Shown here piece by piece: positions 43,534-52,023 of a DNA stretch of 64,000 nucleotides. The DNA lies in NCBI RefSeq assembly GCF_014196615.1, contig NZ_JACIDY010000004.1, positions 275,892 through 339,891 on the forward strand, read 5' to 3'. Below the pieces are notes generated by a model. The model worked only from the letters and a program-made list of their open reading frames with translations. It was not told the DNA's origin and searched no databases. The DNA comes from Novosphingobium fluoreni. GTDB lineage: Bacteria > Pseudomonadota > Alphaproteobacteria > Sphingomonadales > Sphingomonadaceae. The first letter of the stretch is position 1. Each line of letters starts with the position of its first letter. The position numbers and the translations under genes are program-made.

Positions 43534-44274
43534 ATGACTGAGCGAATATTACGGCTTGACGAAAATGGGCTTTGCACACTGGTGCTCAACCGCCCCGAAA
43601 AGCATAACGCGCTGGACAACGCCGCTTTCGAAGAGCTCAACCACTATCTCCGCCTCCTTGCGCAGGACAACGGCAAAGTTGAATGTGTCGTCCTGAGGGG
43701 CGCGGGCAAAGGCTTTAGTGCAGGTGCGGACCTTGCCGCGCTCAGCGGCTTAACTACGCCCCTGCCCCCGACATATAAGCCCATGGTTGTCGAGGCGCTT
43801 TCGCGACTGCCGATGCCAACGATCGCGGCCGTCCATGGCGTGTGCTTTACTGGCGGGCTCGAACTCGCGCTGGGATGTGATTTCATCGTGGCCGACGCGG
43901 GTACCCGCTTCGCCGACACCCACGGCAAATGGGGTCTCGTAGCGGCGTGGGGCTTGTATCCGCGTCTCGCCCGCCGAATTGGAGTCTCGAATGCGAAGCG
44001 CTTGTCCATGACCGCGCGCGAGATGAACGCAGAAGAGGCTTTGCGCGTCGGGCTTGTCGATTTGATGGCGCCAGCGGGACAGCTGGACATATCCCTCAGC
44101 GACCTCGTTGCACAGATACGGAAAAACAGCGGCTTCAGCAATCGGGCAGTCAAGCAGATTTATCGCGAAATTGAGGGACTGCCGCTGGATCAGGCCTTGG
44201 CGCACACCCACTACCGCCACCCGGGCGTCGCGCCGGATTTCACCGCCAGGGTTGCCGCCTTCACGAAAGGTTGA
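43534..44274 (+). CDS. Crotonase-family protein
   Basis: The 246-residue protein keeps GFSAGADLAALSG and a glutamate in FTGGLELALGCDF corresponding to the first catalytic glutamate of enoyl-CoA hydratase. At the second site it reads FADTHGKWG, with histidine where the glutamate is expected. This suggests an isomerase, hydrolase or specialised hydratase. Its ATG lies 11 nt after the preceding stop. Confidence 0.75.
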   Translation: MTERILRLDENGLCTLVLNRPEKHNALDNAAFEELNHYLRLLAQDNGKVECVVLRGAGKGFSAGADLAALSGLTTPLPPTYKPMVVEALSRLPMPTIAAVHGVCFTGGLELALGCDFIVADAGTRFADTHGKWGLVAAWGLYPRLARRIGVSNAKRLSMTAREMNAEEALRVGLVDLMAPAGQLDISLSDLVAQIRKNSGFSNRAVKQIYREIEGLPLDQALAHTHYRHPGVAPDFTARVAAFTKG

Positions 44275-44342
44275 ACGAGGAACGACTGAAGAACTTGTCG
44301 CGCCGCCGGCAATGCGACCTCCTGATCGCCGAGGAAGAAAAA

Positions 44343-45125
44343 ATGCAAGACCCTGCCATCACAAAGCTGTTTAGCCTCGATGGAAAGGTCGCGATCGTGA
44401 CCGGAGCAGCCGGTGGCATCGGCCGTGCTATCGCATCGCTTTTCGCCGAAGCTGGCGCAATGGTCGCGCTCGCCGATCGGGATGAAACCGGCGCGTCCAC
44501 CATTGCCCGCCAAATTGGCACTGATCGGGTCATGGCCGTCTGCTATGATCAGTCGGACCCCGCCTCGATCGATGCCATGGTAGCCCGGGTAAGCCAGGAG
44601 TTTGGGGAACTGGACGTGATCGTGAATTGCGCGGCTGCGTTCGGATTCGAGCGCTTTGACGACATGACCGCAGGCACCTGGTCACGCATCCATTCCGTCA
44701 ATCTCGAAGGGGTCGCTTTCTGCTGCCGTGCAGCAGTGCGATCCATGCTGCGGGGCGGTATTGGCGGATCAATCATCAACATTTCGTCCATCGCGGGCAG
44801 CCGTTTCGTCTTGTTCGACAATGTGGCCTATGCGGCATCGAAGTCCGGTAACGACGGCCTGACACGCACCCTCGCCCGTGAGTTGGCCGAACATTCCATC
44901 CGGGTCAACGCCGTGATCCCTGGCGCGATCCAGAACGATAATATCGATCCGGCGCAACTATCTCTTCCTCTTCGTGGACCGATGACCCAACCAGACTTTA
45001 TTCCGTTGGGCGGGTTCGGCAAACCCGGCGACATCGCCGCAGCGTGCCTGTATCTGGCAAGCGACGCCAGCCGCTACGTGACGGGCCAGCTGATCGCTGT
45101 CGATGGCGGTATCTCCATTGCCTGA
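44343..45125 (+). CDS. SDR-family dehydrogenase
   Basis: The 260-residue SDR has TGAAGGIGRAIASLFAEAG, NCAAAFGF in place of the usual NNAG, YAASK, and the C-terminal TGQLIAVDGG. ATG 44343 (MQDPAITKLF) has GAGGA 7 nt upstream; the frame is open from 44271. It lies between the crotonase and AhpD/CMD genes and likely oxidises a hydroxy intermediate. Confidence 0.78.
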   Translation: MQDPAITKLFSLDGKVAIVTGAAGGIGRAIASLFAEAGAMVALADRDETGASTIARQIGTDRVMAVCYDQSDPASIDAMVARVSQEFGELDVIVNCAAAFGFERFDDMTAGTWSRIHSVNLEGVAFCCRAAVRSMLRGGIGGSIINISSIAGSRFVLFDNVAYAASKSGNDGLTRTLARELAEHSIRVNAVIPGAIQNDNIDPAQLSLPLRGPMTQPDFIPLGGFGKPGDIAAACLYLASDASRYVTGQLIAVDGGISIA

Positions 45126-45174
45126 TGCCGCGCCGGAACGAACCAGAAGAACATTTGCGCATGGGAGACGGTTG

Positions 45175-45594
45175 ATGAACGAGACAAGAGAACGTGGGCT
45201 TGAATTTTTCAGCGACGTGCTGGGCAAGGACGCGGGCGACATGATGCGTCAAGCCGTCGAGCAGGACGGCTTTTCAAGCACACTGGGCCAGATCGCCGTC
45301 GATTTTGCATTCGGAAGCGTATGGACGCGTCCCGGACTGGAGCGCAAGCATCGCAGCCTAGTTGTGATCGCCATATTGATCGCAACCCGTCAGACGGCAG
45401 AGCTCAAGAACCATTTTCGGATCGGGCTGGCCAATGGGCTGACGCGGACCGAGCTCGAAGAGGCGGTGATCCAGTCGATCCCTTATCTCGGCCTGCCCGC
45501 GTGCACACAGGCCAGTTCCGCGCTTATCGAAGTGCTGCGTGAACGGGGTATCGATACTCAGAGCAAGACCACCGAAGAGCGGGGTCTCGTCTGA
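45175..45594 (+). CDS. Carboxymuconolactone decarboxylase/AhpD-like protein
   Basis: The 139-residue all-helical protein shows FAFGSVWTRPGLERKHRSL, IATRQTAELKNHFRIGL ANG and EEAVIQSIPYLGLPACTQA. It matches the CMD family (4-carboxymuconolactone decarboxylase); no CXXC peroxidase pair is present. No protocatechuate genes are nearby, so it may decarboxylate or isomerise another lactone or acid. It is the last gene of the run and is followed by a strong hairpin. Confidence 0.72.
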   Translation: MNETRERGLEFFSDVLGKDAGDMMRQAVEQDGFSSTLGQIAVDFAFGSVWTRPGLERKHRSLVVIAILIATRQTAELKNHFRIGLANGLTRTELEEAVIQSIPYLGLPACTQASSALIEVLRERGIDTQSKTTEERGLV

Positions 45595-45598
45595 CTGG

Positions 45599-45640
45599 CC
45601 ATCCCGCCTGCCGTCACAAGCCGTGCGGCAGGCGGGATGG
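45599..45640. terminator. Strong bidirectional hairpin between convergent genes
   Basis: A perfect 15-bp stem, 45599-45613 (CCATCCCGCCTGCCG) with 45626-45640, encloses a 12-nt loop. It lies 5 nt after the CMD stop and 12 nt before the end of the minus-strand Rieske gene, so it probably terminates both. Confidence 0.65.
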
Positions 45641-45651
45641 AGGGAGGATGT

Positions 45652-46986
45652 TCAGTCCCGAGATTGCCCCATCACATATTGCTCCAGCGTGCGATGGAAA
45701 TTCTTCACGGGGACCTCCTGCAGCGGGTTGGTAACCGCCGCCTTGAAAGCGCGCGATTTCATACCCTTCTGGACTAGACCCATGTTCGCGATGTCCTGGT
45801 CCAAGATCTGACCGGCGCTGACGCCATCCATTGACTTGTGAAGCTGCCTTTCGATCGGCGGCTCCTGCCCCTTGGCATAGCGCTTGAGTGACCAGATATC
45901 AAAGATGCAGGAGTCGGGATCGTCGCCGTTGGGGCGCGACCGATACCATAGTGCGCCATCGAACCAGGGAAGCGTCGCGCAGTTGGGGAACACATGCCAG
46001 TCCGCACCGGCCATCATGATATGTTCGATCGTCAGCTTCTCAGGGAAACCGCAGCCCTCCTCTTCGGCTGCCTGGCGACCAAGTTCAATTGCGGCCATCA
46101 TGACTTCGATCGCCGAGGCATCCTCTGGTACAATTTCCTTCAGCTTCTCTTCGATCGCTTTGTGGTTGCGGTCGGTAAAGATCGCCTTCAGCTGCCGCTC
46201 ATATTCGGTGAAGAAAAGCAGCATTCCGTCGCGTTTGTCCTTGGGCCACTCCAGCTTGATACGCGGCGAGGGCATCCCGATCGGCGATTTGGCATCTGGA
46301 TAACCGAAATTGGAATGCTTCCCGTGCGCGTAGCTCATCGAATAATCATCGCCCTGATACGGTAGTAACTGGGGATGCGTTGCCGCGACATGGTAGCCCT
46401 CGATAAATGCTTCAAGAGCCACCTTCCAATTGGCTGGAAGATGCAATGTCATGTACCAGCGAAAGCTCATATTCTCAAACTCGTACGGCCCGAGATATTC
46501 CGGGATCACGCCGAGATATTCCGTCAGCGGTTCACAGTCCGGGTTCATGTTGACGAACACGAAACCGCCCCAGCTATCTACTTTCACGTGATGCAGGTCG
46601 AGCTGCATGCAATCGAGCGCGCCCTTCCAATCGTCGCGATCTTGCACCAGGATATTCTTACCGTTTGTGTCGAAGGTCCAGCCGTGAAAGCCGCAGCGAA
46701 ACTGGTTTGTCGTCCCGCATCCCGTCGCCAGACGTCGCCCGCGATGCGGACAGACGTTGTGATAGGCGACAATGGCACCGTCCCGGTTCCGGGCCACGAT
46801 AATGGAATCGTCAGCGATGTCGTAAACGACATAGTCGCCGGGCTTTGGAATTTCCTGCTCGCGGCATGCCACCTGCCAAACCTGCGGCCACAGATTTTCC
46901 TTCTCCCTCACCAGGAAATCCTTCGAGAGATAATTTTCCTTGGCCACCATGAAATTCGGAATGGTTTTGCCCGCTTCGATATTCAT
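45652..46986 (-). CDS. Rieske non-heme iron oxygenase, alpha subunit (no adjacent beta)
   Basis: The 444-residue protein has Rieske ligands CPHRG (C79, H81) and CGFH (C98, H101) and the mononuclear iron site in EAFIEGYHVAATHPQ. ATG 46986 follows GGAGACGGCA. No beta subunit lies on either side; the neighbour is the TonB receptor. It may be an alpha-only enzyme or use the beta subunit at 12196. It differs clearly from the alpha at 10901. Substrate unknown; the receptor next door suggests they serve the same compound. Confidence 0.85.
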   Translation of the reverse strand: MNIEAGKTIPNFMVAKENYLSKDFLVREKENLWPQVWQVACREQEIPKPGDYVVYDIADDSIIVARNRDGAIVAYHNVCPHRGRRLATGCGTTNQFRCGFHGWTFDTNGKNILVQDRDDWKGALDCMQLDLHHVKVDSWGGFVFVNMNPDCEPLTEYLGVIPEYLGPYEFENMSFRWYMTLHLPANWKVALEAFIEGYHVAATHPQLLPYQGDDYSMSYAHGKHSNFGYPDAKSPIGMPSPRIKLEWPKDKRDGMLLFFTEYERQLKAIFTDRNHKAIEEKLKEIVPEDASAIEVMMAAIELGRQAAEEEGCGFPEKLTIEHIMMAGADWHVFPNCATLPWFDGALWYRSRPNGDDPDSCIFDIWSLKRYAKGQEPPIERQLHKSMDGVSAGQILDQDIANMGLVQKGMKSRAFKAAVTNPLQEVPVKNFHRTLEQYVMGQSRD

Positions 46987-47177
46987 TGCCGTCTCCTGCA
47001 AGCACTTTTACAGCCGGGACTGACCTGGCACCGTCGGCAATGTATCCGCTGCCGGCAATGTGGCTACCGCGCTCAGAGGCTAACGGCCATTGCACATGGG
47101 TCTGACGCCGCGCCCAATCCGCGCCTGCCTGCGTCAGCTCGGCACCCCATCGGCGGACAGCGTGACAAATGATCGTT

Positions 47178-47202
47178 GATGGCGGGTCAAGAGCCCGCCA
47201 TC
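47178..47202 (-). terminator. Hairpin after the TonB receptor gene
   Basis: GATGGCGGG (47178-47186) and CCCGCCATC (47194-47202) form a perfect 9-bp stem with a 7-nt loop, 14 nt past the receptor stop. Confidence 0.5.
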
Positions 47203-47215
47203 ATGCATTGATAGA

Positions 47216-49678
47216 TCAGAATTCAATCTTGAACTGTATCCCATAAGTCCGGGGCGGTGTGAGGAACACATTGCCAGAGGGGGCGGCCGTTGGATCGGTG
47301 GTCGCCGCTCCATAAGTGAACTCGTTACCTACCTTGTTGAAAATGTTCCGCATGAACAGGCTGATCTCGCCGGTCACATCACCGCTCAACGGAATGTGTT
47401 GGATGGCCATTCGGGCATTGAAGTTGTTGAGCGTTCGGCCCGGATCGACAACCGAACCATCGGCGGGGACCAGCGGCGCTGTCGTGCTGTGGGACTGATA
47501 ATTGTAGTCCCCATGGAGTGCCAGCTTCACCTCCGATGTCAGAGGAGTGGCGTAGTCTATACCCAGATAGAGCTGATGCTTTGGCGAGTTGGGCGGAAGA
47601 TAGCGAAAGGAACCGATATCGGTCACGAACAAGCTCGGCGCATCCACTTTCAAATAGGAGTAATTTGCGGTGAGTGTAAGCCCGGTGACTGGTGCAACGG
47701 TCAACTCGCTTTCTATACCCCAGATCCTGATGTCACCAGGCAGGTTACGCCCCGTCGTACTGCCCGGGTTGCTGACAAGGTTTTGAGTGCTGACCTGAAC
47801 ATCAGAGACGGTGCTGCGGAACGCAGCCAGGTTCAGGCGGACATGGCGATCAAACAGCTGGGATTTGACACCCAATTCGAAGGTCTTGTTGACTTCCGAT
47901 CCGTAGGGAGTGAGTCCGACAAGATCCCTGATATTGGCCCCACCCGTGCGATAAGCCTGAGCATATTTAAAATAGGTATTGATATCTTGGTTTATATCAA
48001 AGGCCAGAATGAAAGCGGGATCGACCCGACCCGCCTTGAATACCGTGGAAGTCTGCCCGTCGGCAGCGCCCAAGAAAACGAGTCGGTTGAACGTCTTGCG
48101 GTCATGCGTATAGCGCAGACCCGCGGTCAGGTGCAGTCGCTCGTCTAAAATAGGAGGGGTGTAAGTACCCTGTGCATAGGCCGCGTAGGACTTGGCCTCG
48201 GCATCAAAGACGGTCTCATTCGATGTGGGAGACAAAGTCGTTGGCTGCACAGCGACCCCCTGCAATCGCGAAGGATCAGCGGGATCATAGAAATACAAAA
48301 GAGTATTCACTGTTCTTCGCATATCTTTGACATGTTCGTTATAGTAGAACAGGCCGGCAGTGACGTTGAAATGATCATCCTTGTAGATCGCCTGCAGTTC
48401 CTCGCTCTTTTGGTTCTGTTTTACGCGCCCGGGATTGGTAATACCACTAAACGCTACGAAATTGCTGAGTGTGCCATTCGCGGCCCCTGCGGCTGGGAAC
48501 AGTGAGGTCGGGACAAGTTGGACAAAGCCGATCGATTCCCCATTGTTGGGATACTCCTCGGCATTCAATGTGCGATAGGCGGAAATGGACTTGATCTGAA
48601 GCCTATCAGTGGCATGCCATTCCAAGGTGAGTTGATGACCCCGGGTCCGGTCCTTGCTGAAGGGCATATAGATCGGCAGATTGCTTGATGTCGGACGGGT
48701 ATTGGCAGGCACGCCCGCTAGTGTGTTCTGATAGACATTCGCGACCAAGTTCGCAGGATCGCTGCAATAGGTAGCGGCAAAAGCAGGATTGGCGCAGAAT
48801 GCAATTTCGCTGGGCTGTCGGCCATTCACACGGAGCGAAATGTCATTCGTATACGCCACGTCGGCATAGTCGAAGGCATAAAGCGCGGTGAAGTTCGAAG
48901 TCGGGTCCCACAGGGCCGCTACCCTGAAGCCCTTCTGCTCATATGCGCCGAAGTCGTTGATGTCATCTGGGTTGACTGTGTCGAAGGCGCGCGGCCGCAC
49001 ATTCTTCGTGTAGCCATCGTGGGACGAATAAATGGCGCTGAGTTTGAACGACAAATGCCCTACGGCCGGCAGGTTGAGGTGCCCGGTGACGCGCTTTGAG
49101 TCGTAGTTGCCATATTCGGCCTCGAATTGCCCACCCAGTTGACCCGTGGGCCGCTTGGTGACGAATTGCACCGCACCGCCTTCGGCATTACGGCCGAACA
49201 GCGTTCCCTGCGGACCGCGCAATACCTCGATCCGCTCAACATCGCCGAGTTCGATACCCACGCCCGGCGCCCGCCCCAAGGGAACGCCGTCGATGTAAAC
49301 CGCAACCCCCTGCTCTGTCAGACCAGTGGTCGGATCAGGCGAAGAGACACCGCGCATATGAAAGGTGGGTACCGGTGAGCCGCCCGCAAAGGCATTCACT
49401 ACGAGGCCTGGAGTGACCTGGGTCGAAAAAGCGGTCAGGCTTGTGATCTTGCGCGTTTCAAGTATATCTGCGCTCAGCGCCGTGACTGCCAGTGGGACCT
49501 TTTGAAGAGATTCCGCCTTGCGTTGCGCGGTGACGATGATTTCTCCCAAGCCGCCATCCTGGTTTGCCTGTTGGCCCTGCGCGCCTTGCCCTGCCCCTTG
49601 TCCATCCTGCGCCAGCGCGGGACAGCCGATGAACAGAGCCAGTATCGAAACCGACACCCCTGCAAGTCTTTCTTTCAT
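47216..49678 (-). CDS. TonB-dependent outer membrane receptor
   Basis: The protein of about 820 residues starts with a signal peptide (MKERLAGVSVSILALF, ending ALA-Q). A Gln/Gly-rich linker follows, then the plug (EIIVTAQRKAESLQKVPLAV, VERIEVLRGPQGTLFGRNA, GGAVQFVTKRPTG), and a beta barrel ending YGIQFKIEF with terminal phenylalanine. It belongs to the large sphingomonad receptor group that imports non-siderophore molecules. It probably takes up the cluster's hydrophobic substrate across the outer membrane. ATG 49678 is chosen because the signal peptide begins there; the frame is open to 49729. Confidence 0.88.
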   Translation of the reverse strand: MKERLAGVSVSILALFIGCPALAQDGQGAGQGAQGQQANQDGGLGEIIVTAQRKAESLQKVPLAVTALSADILETRKITSLTAFSTQVTPGLVVNAFAGGSPVPTFHMRGVSSPDPTTGLTEQGVAVYIDGVPLGRAPGVGIELGDVERIEVLRGPQGTLFGRNAEGGAVQFVTKRPTGQLGGQFEAEYGNYDSKRVTGHLNLPAVGHLSFKLSAIYSSHDGYTKNVRPRAFDTVNPDDINDFGAYEQKGFRVAALWDPTSNFTALYAFDYADVAYTNDISLRVNGRQPSEIAFCANPAFAATYCSDPANLVANVYQNTLAGVPANTRPTSSNLPIYMPFSKDRTRGHQLTLEWHATDRLQIKSISAYRTLNAEEYPNNGESIGFVQLVPTSLFPAAGAANGTLSNFVAFSGITNPGRVKQNQKSEELQAIYKDDHFNVTAGLFYYNEHVKDMRRTVNTLLYFYDPADPSRLQGVAVQPTTLSPTSNETVFDAEAKSYAAYAQGTYTPPILDERLHLTAGLRYTHDRKTFNRLVFLGAADGQTSTVFKAGRVDPAFILAFDINQDINTYFKYAQAYRTGGANIRDLVGLTPYGSEVNKTFELGVKSQLFDRHVRLNLAAFRSTVSDVQVSTQNLVSNPGSTTGRNLPGDIRIWGIESELTVAPVTGLTLTANYSYLKVDAPSLFVTDIGSFRYLPPNSPKHQLYLGIDYATPLTSEVKLALHGDYNYQSHSTTAPLVPADGSVVDPGRTLNNFNARMAIQHIPLSGDVTGEISLFMRNIFNKVGNEFTYGAATTDPTAAPSGNVFLTPPRTYGIQFKIEF

Positions 49679-49853
49679 TTCTAATATGGCCCTTTTCCAA
49701 AGCAGAAAATATGGCCCGCTACCCGGCATGCCAAATACAGGTAGAGCAGGTCCCCAACACGGCAGCCCTGTAATGCCTCACCAATATGGCAGCATGTCCC
49801 TTCAAGGGGTTATCGATATGTATATAGGTATTTATGGCAGTAGAATAGAAACA

Positions 49854-49891
49854 CACTCTCTTCCCTGGATCATTATTCAGGAAAGAGAGTG
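49854..49891 (-). terminator. Hairpin between SDR and receptor genes
   Basis: CACTCTCTTCCCTG (49854-49867) pairs with 49878-49891 with one mismatch around a 10-nt loop, 31 nt after the SDR stop. The minus strand continues T-rich, so a factor-independent terminator is likely, giving the receptor its own promoter. Confidence 0.6.
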
Positions 49892-49921
49892 AGCGTATCA
49901 ATAATTTCGCTATGGAGTGAC

Positions 49922-50722
49922 TTAGAGACTTTCCATCAACTGGCGCACCTCTGACATGTGGGGATGGTGAGCGAGATAACCACAATCCGCTGCAATCGTC
50001 GCGCCCGTGACGAAAGACGCATCGTCTGACGCAAGAAACGCCATGACATTGGCGATCTCATCCGGCTGGCCAAGGCGACCAAGCAGGTGATTGCGCTCCA
50101 TCACGCTGCGGAAAGGCGGCGGCATCTGATCGATGGCGCTTGTCTCGATCAGACCGATAACGACCGCGTTGCTGCGAATACCCTGTCGGCCATAAGCGAC
50201 GGCCACATGTTCGCTCAGACGGACCAACGCGGCCTTGGAGCAGGCATAGGCCGGCCATTCGTCACCACCAACCTGGCCAATACCCGAGGATGAATGGACG
50301 ATTGATCCGCCACCCGAGTTGATCATGGCCGGGACGGCATACTTGCAGCACAGCATCGCGCCGAACGTGTTGACATCGAAAGCCGACTGCCACTCCTGCA
50401 AGTTCGTGTCGGCCACGGCGACATCACCGTGCGTGCTCGTCTTGGCGGCGTTGTTTATCAATACGTCGAGTCGGCCCCAACGCTCTACGGCGGTGCGAAC
50501 CATGTTTTCGACGTCGGCCTCTTTCGACACGTCGGTGCGGCAGGGGTAGGCGTTGCCGCCGGCCTTGTTGACCGCCTCCGCAACTTCGTGCGCGCGTTTT
50601 TCGTTTCGACCAACGATGAGAATGCCGGCAGCCCCCTCCTTTGCGAACTTGTGAGCCGTGGCCTCACCTATTCCTTCGGTGCTGCCAGTAATGATGACGA
50701 TTTTTCCTTCGAGACGTCCCAT
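49922..50722 (-). CDS. SDR-family dehydrogenase
   Basis: The 266-residue SDR has TGSTEGIGEATAHKFAKEG, NNAAKTS, YACSK and a C-terminal TGATIAADCGYLAHHP. It follows the DapB-like gene by about 60 nt in the same direction, repeating the DapB-like plus SDR order seen at 6793-8953, though this SDR is of a different branch. Confidence 0.8.
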   Translation of the reverse strand: MGRLEGKIVIITGSTEGIGEATAHKFAKEGAAGILIVGRNEKRAHEVAEAVNKAGGNAYPCRTDVSKEADVENMVRTAVERWGRLDVLINNAAKTSTHGDVAVADTNLQEWQSAFDVNTFGAMLCCKYAVPAMINSGGGSIVHSSSGIGQVGGDEWPAYACSKAALVRLSEHVAVAYGRQGIRSNAVVIGLIETSAIDQMPPPFRSVMERNHLLGRLGQPDEIANVMAFLASDDASFVTGATIAADCGYLAHHPHMSEVRQLMESL

Positions 50723-50783
50723 GATTCAATCCCATGCTTGTGAAATGCGAGCCGTAGTGCGGCTTTTATGCGAGTCCGCGCGG

Positions 50784-51872
50784 TTACACCTTGATATTAC
50801 GGGTCGAATAAACCGGAAATTCCAGTTCATCGATGATCCCCGCCTGATGCGACACGATTAACGGAATGGCGTTTACGATGACGTTGGCCGTTGTGGTCAG
50901 CCCGGCGTCATAGCCCTCGCGCGTTTCCCCCATCGCCAGACGAAGGTCGAGGTTCGGGTTGCCCTTGATCAGTACGGTATATTCGTGGCGCAGCTTTTCG
51001 ATTTCACCGCCCTTAGCCTGAGGCCAGTGCGGCGCGACATCGAGAGCGCAGCGCGTGATATGATCGAGGATGATCAGCGGTTTGCCCTGATAAATGCCTT
51101 CAAGACCAAAGCGCACGGCAGCCAGAGTGCCAGGCTCGATCGGCCCCCACAGCGTATCGATACGCTCGTCATGGACCGCACCGTCGAAGAAGGTTCGGAT
51201 TTCGTCCAGTTCGATGCCCATGCGGTCAGCCACGGCATTAATCGTCGGGGTCCATACCCAGCGCATGAAAGATCCGTCCGAAAGCGTGCTATGCGAGCCG
51301 AGCGGCTTGCCCATGCCGTAGATCTCGCGCATCACCCACTCGACATCGTAAAAGGAATAGTCGGCGATTTCCTGCATTCGAATTTCGGACACCTCGTCGG
51401 CCGACTTCAGCAGGCCGACGGCCAGCCAGGGGCTCGCATAACCCGGATCGATGCCGCTGATGAAAAGAGAGGAGTTGCCCTTGCGGCACGCCTCCTCCAG
51501 CGGCTTGATCAATTCCGGATCAGCACTCTTGGAATGTAGTATAGCGTAGATGGACGGCGTGCCAACATTGATGCCCGCCTCCAGAAAGCGCTTGATCAGA
51601 TCATACGACTGGTCGAACTTCGTCTGACCGTCGCCGAAATAGTTGATGAAGTCCGGCTTCAGCGCGATAAGATCATCGACATTGCTCGTCGCCTCAACGC
51701 CGACTTCGTAACCCAGTTCGCAAAGCGCCCCGGCGTCCGCGCCGACTTTGGCTGGATCAAACACCAAATGGCCGACCAACTGCATGTCAGGTTGGTTAAG
51801 AAGGGCATTCAGGCCGCATTTGCCCGTTACACCTGTTCCGACGTGGACAACTTTGTAAGTTCTTGCCGACAT
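50784..51872 (-). CDS. DapB-like NAD(P)-dependent dehydrogenase, paralogue
   Basis: The 362-residue protein is a close paralogue of the one at 7865: VVHVGTGVTGKCGLNALL, HLVFDPAKVGADAG, LFISGIDPGYASPWLAVGLL and the end PVYSTRNIKV. ATG 51872 lies 6 nt after GGAGG. The substrate is unknown. Two copies in one island suggest two related steps or substrates. Confidence 0.72.
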   Translation of the reverse strand: MSARTYKVVHVGTGVTGKCGLNALLNQPDMQLVGHLVFDPAKVGADAGALCELGYEVGVEATSNVDDLIALKPDFINYFGDGQTKFDQSYDLIKRFLEAGINVGTPSIYAILHSKSADPELIKPLEEACRKGNSSLFISGIDPGYASPWLAVGLLKSADEVSEIRMQEIADYSFYDVEWVMREIYGMGKPLGSHSTLSDGSFMRWVWTPTINAVADRMGIELDEIRTFFDGAVHDERIDTLWGPIEPGTLAAVRFGLEGIYQGKPLIILDHITRCALDVAPHWPQAKGGEIEKLRHEYTVLIKGNPNLDLRLAMGETREGYDAGLTTTANVIVNAIPLIVSHQAGIIDELEFPVYSTRNIKV

Positions 51873-52023
51873 TTGCATCCTCCACAAGATATATATTTAT
51901 GATTTGTCTCTGCTAATACAAAACCTACGCAATATTTCGATCTGCAGGACCCAGTTATTGCCAGCTACTACCATTCGCCAGACCGATGGCGTTCAGAAAG
52001 CAAGACGATTTGCCGATCAGACC

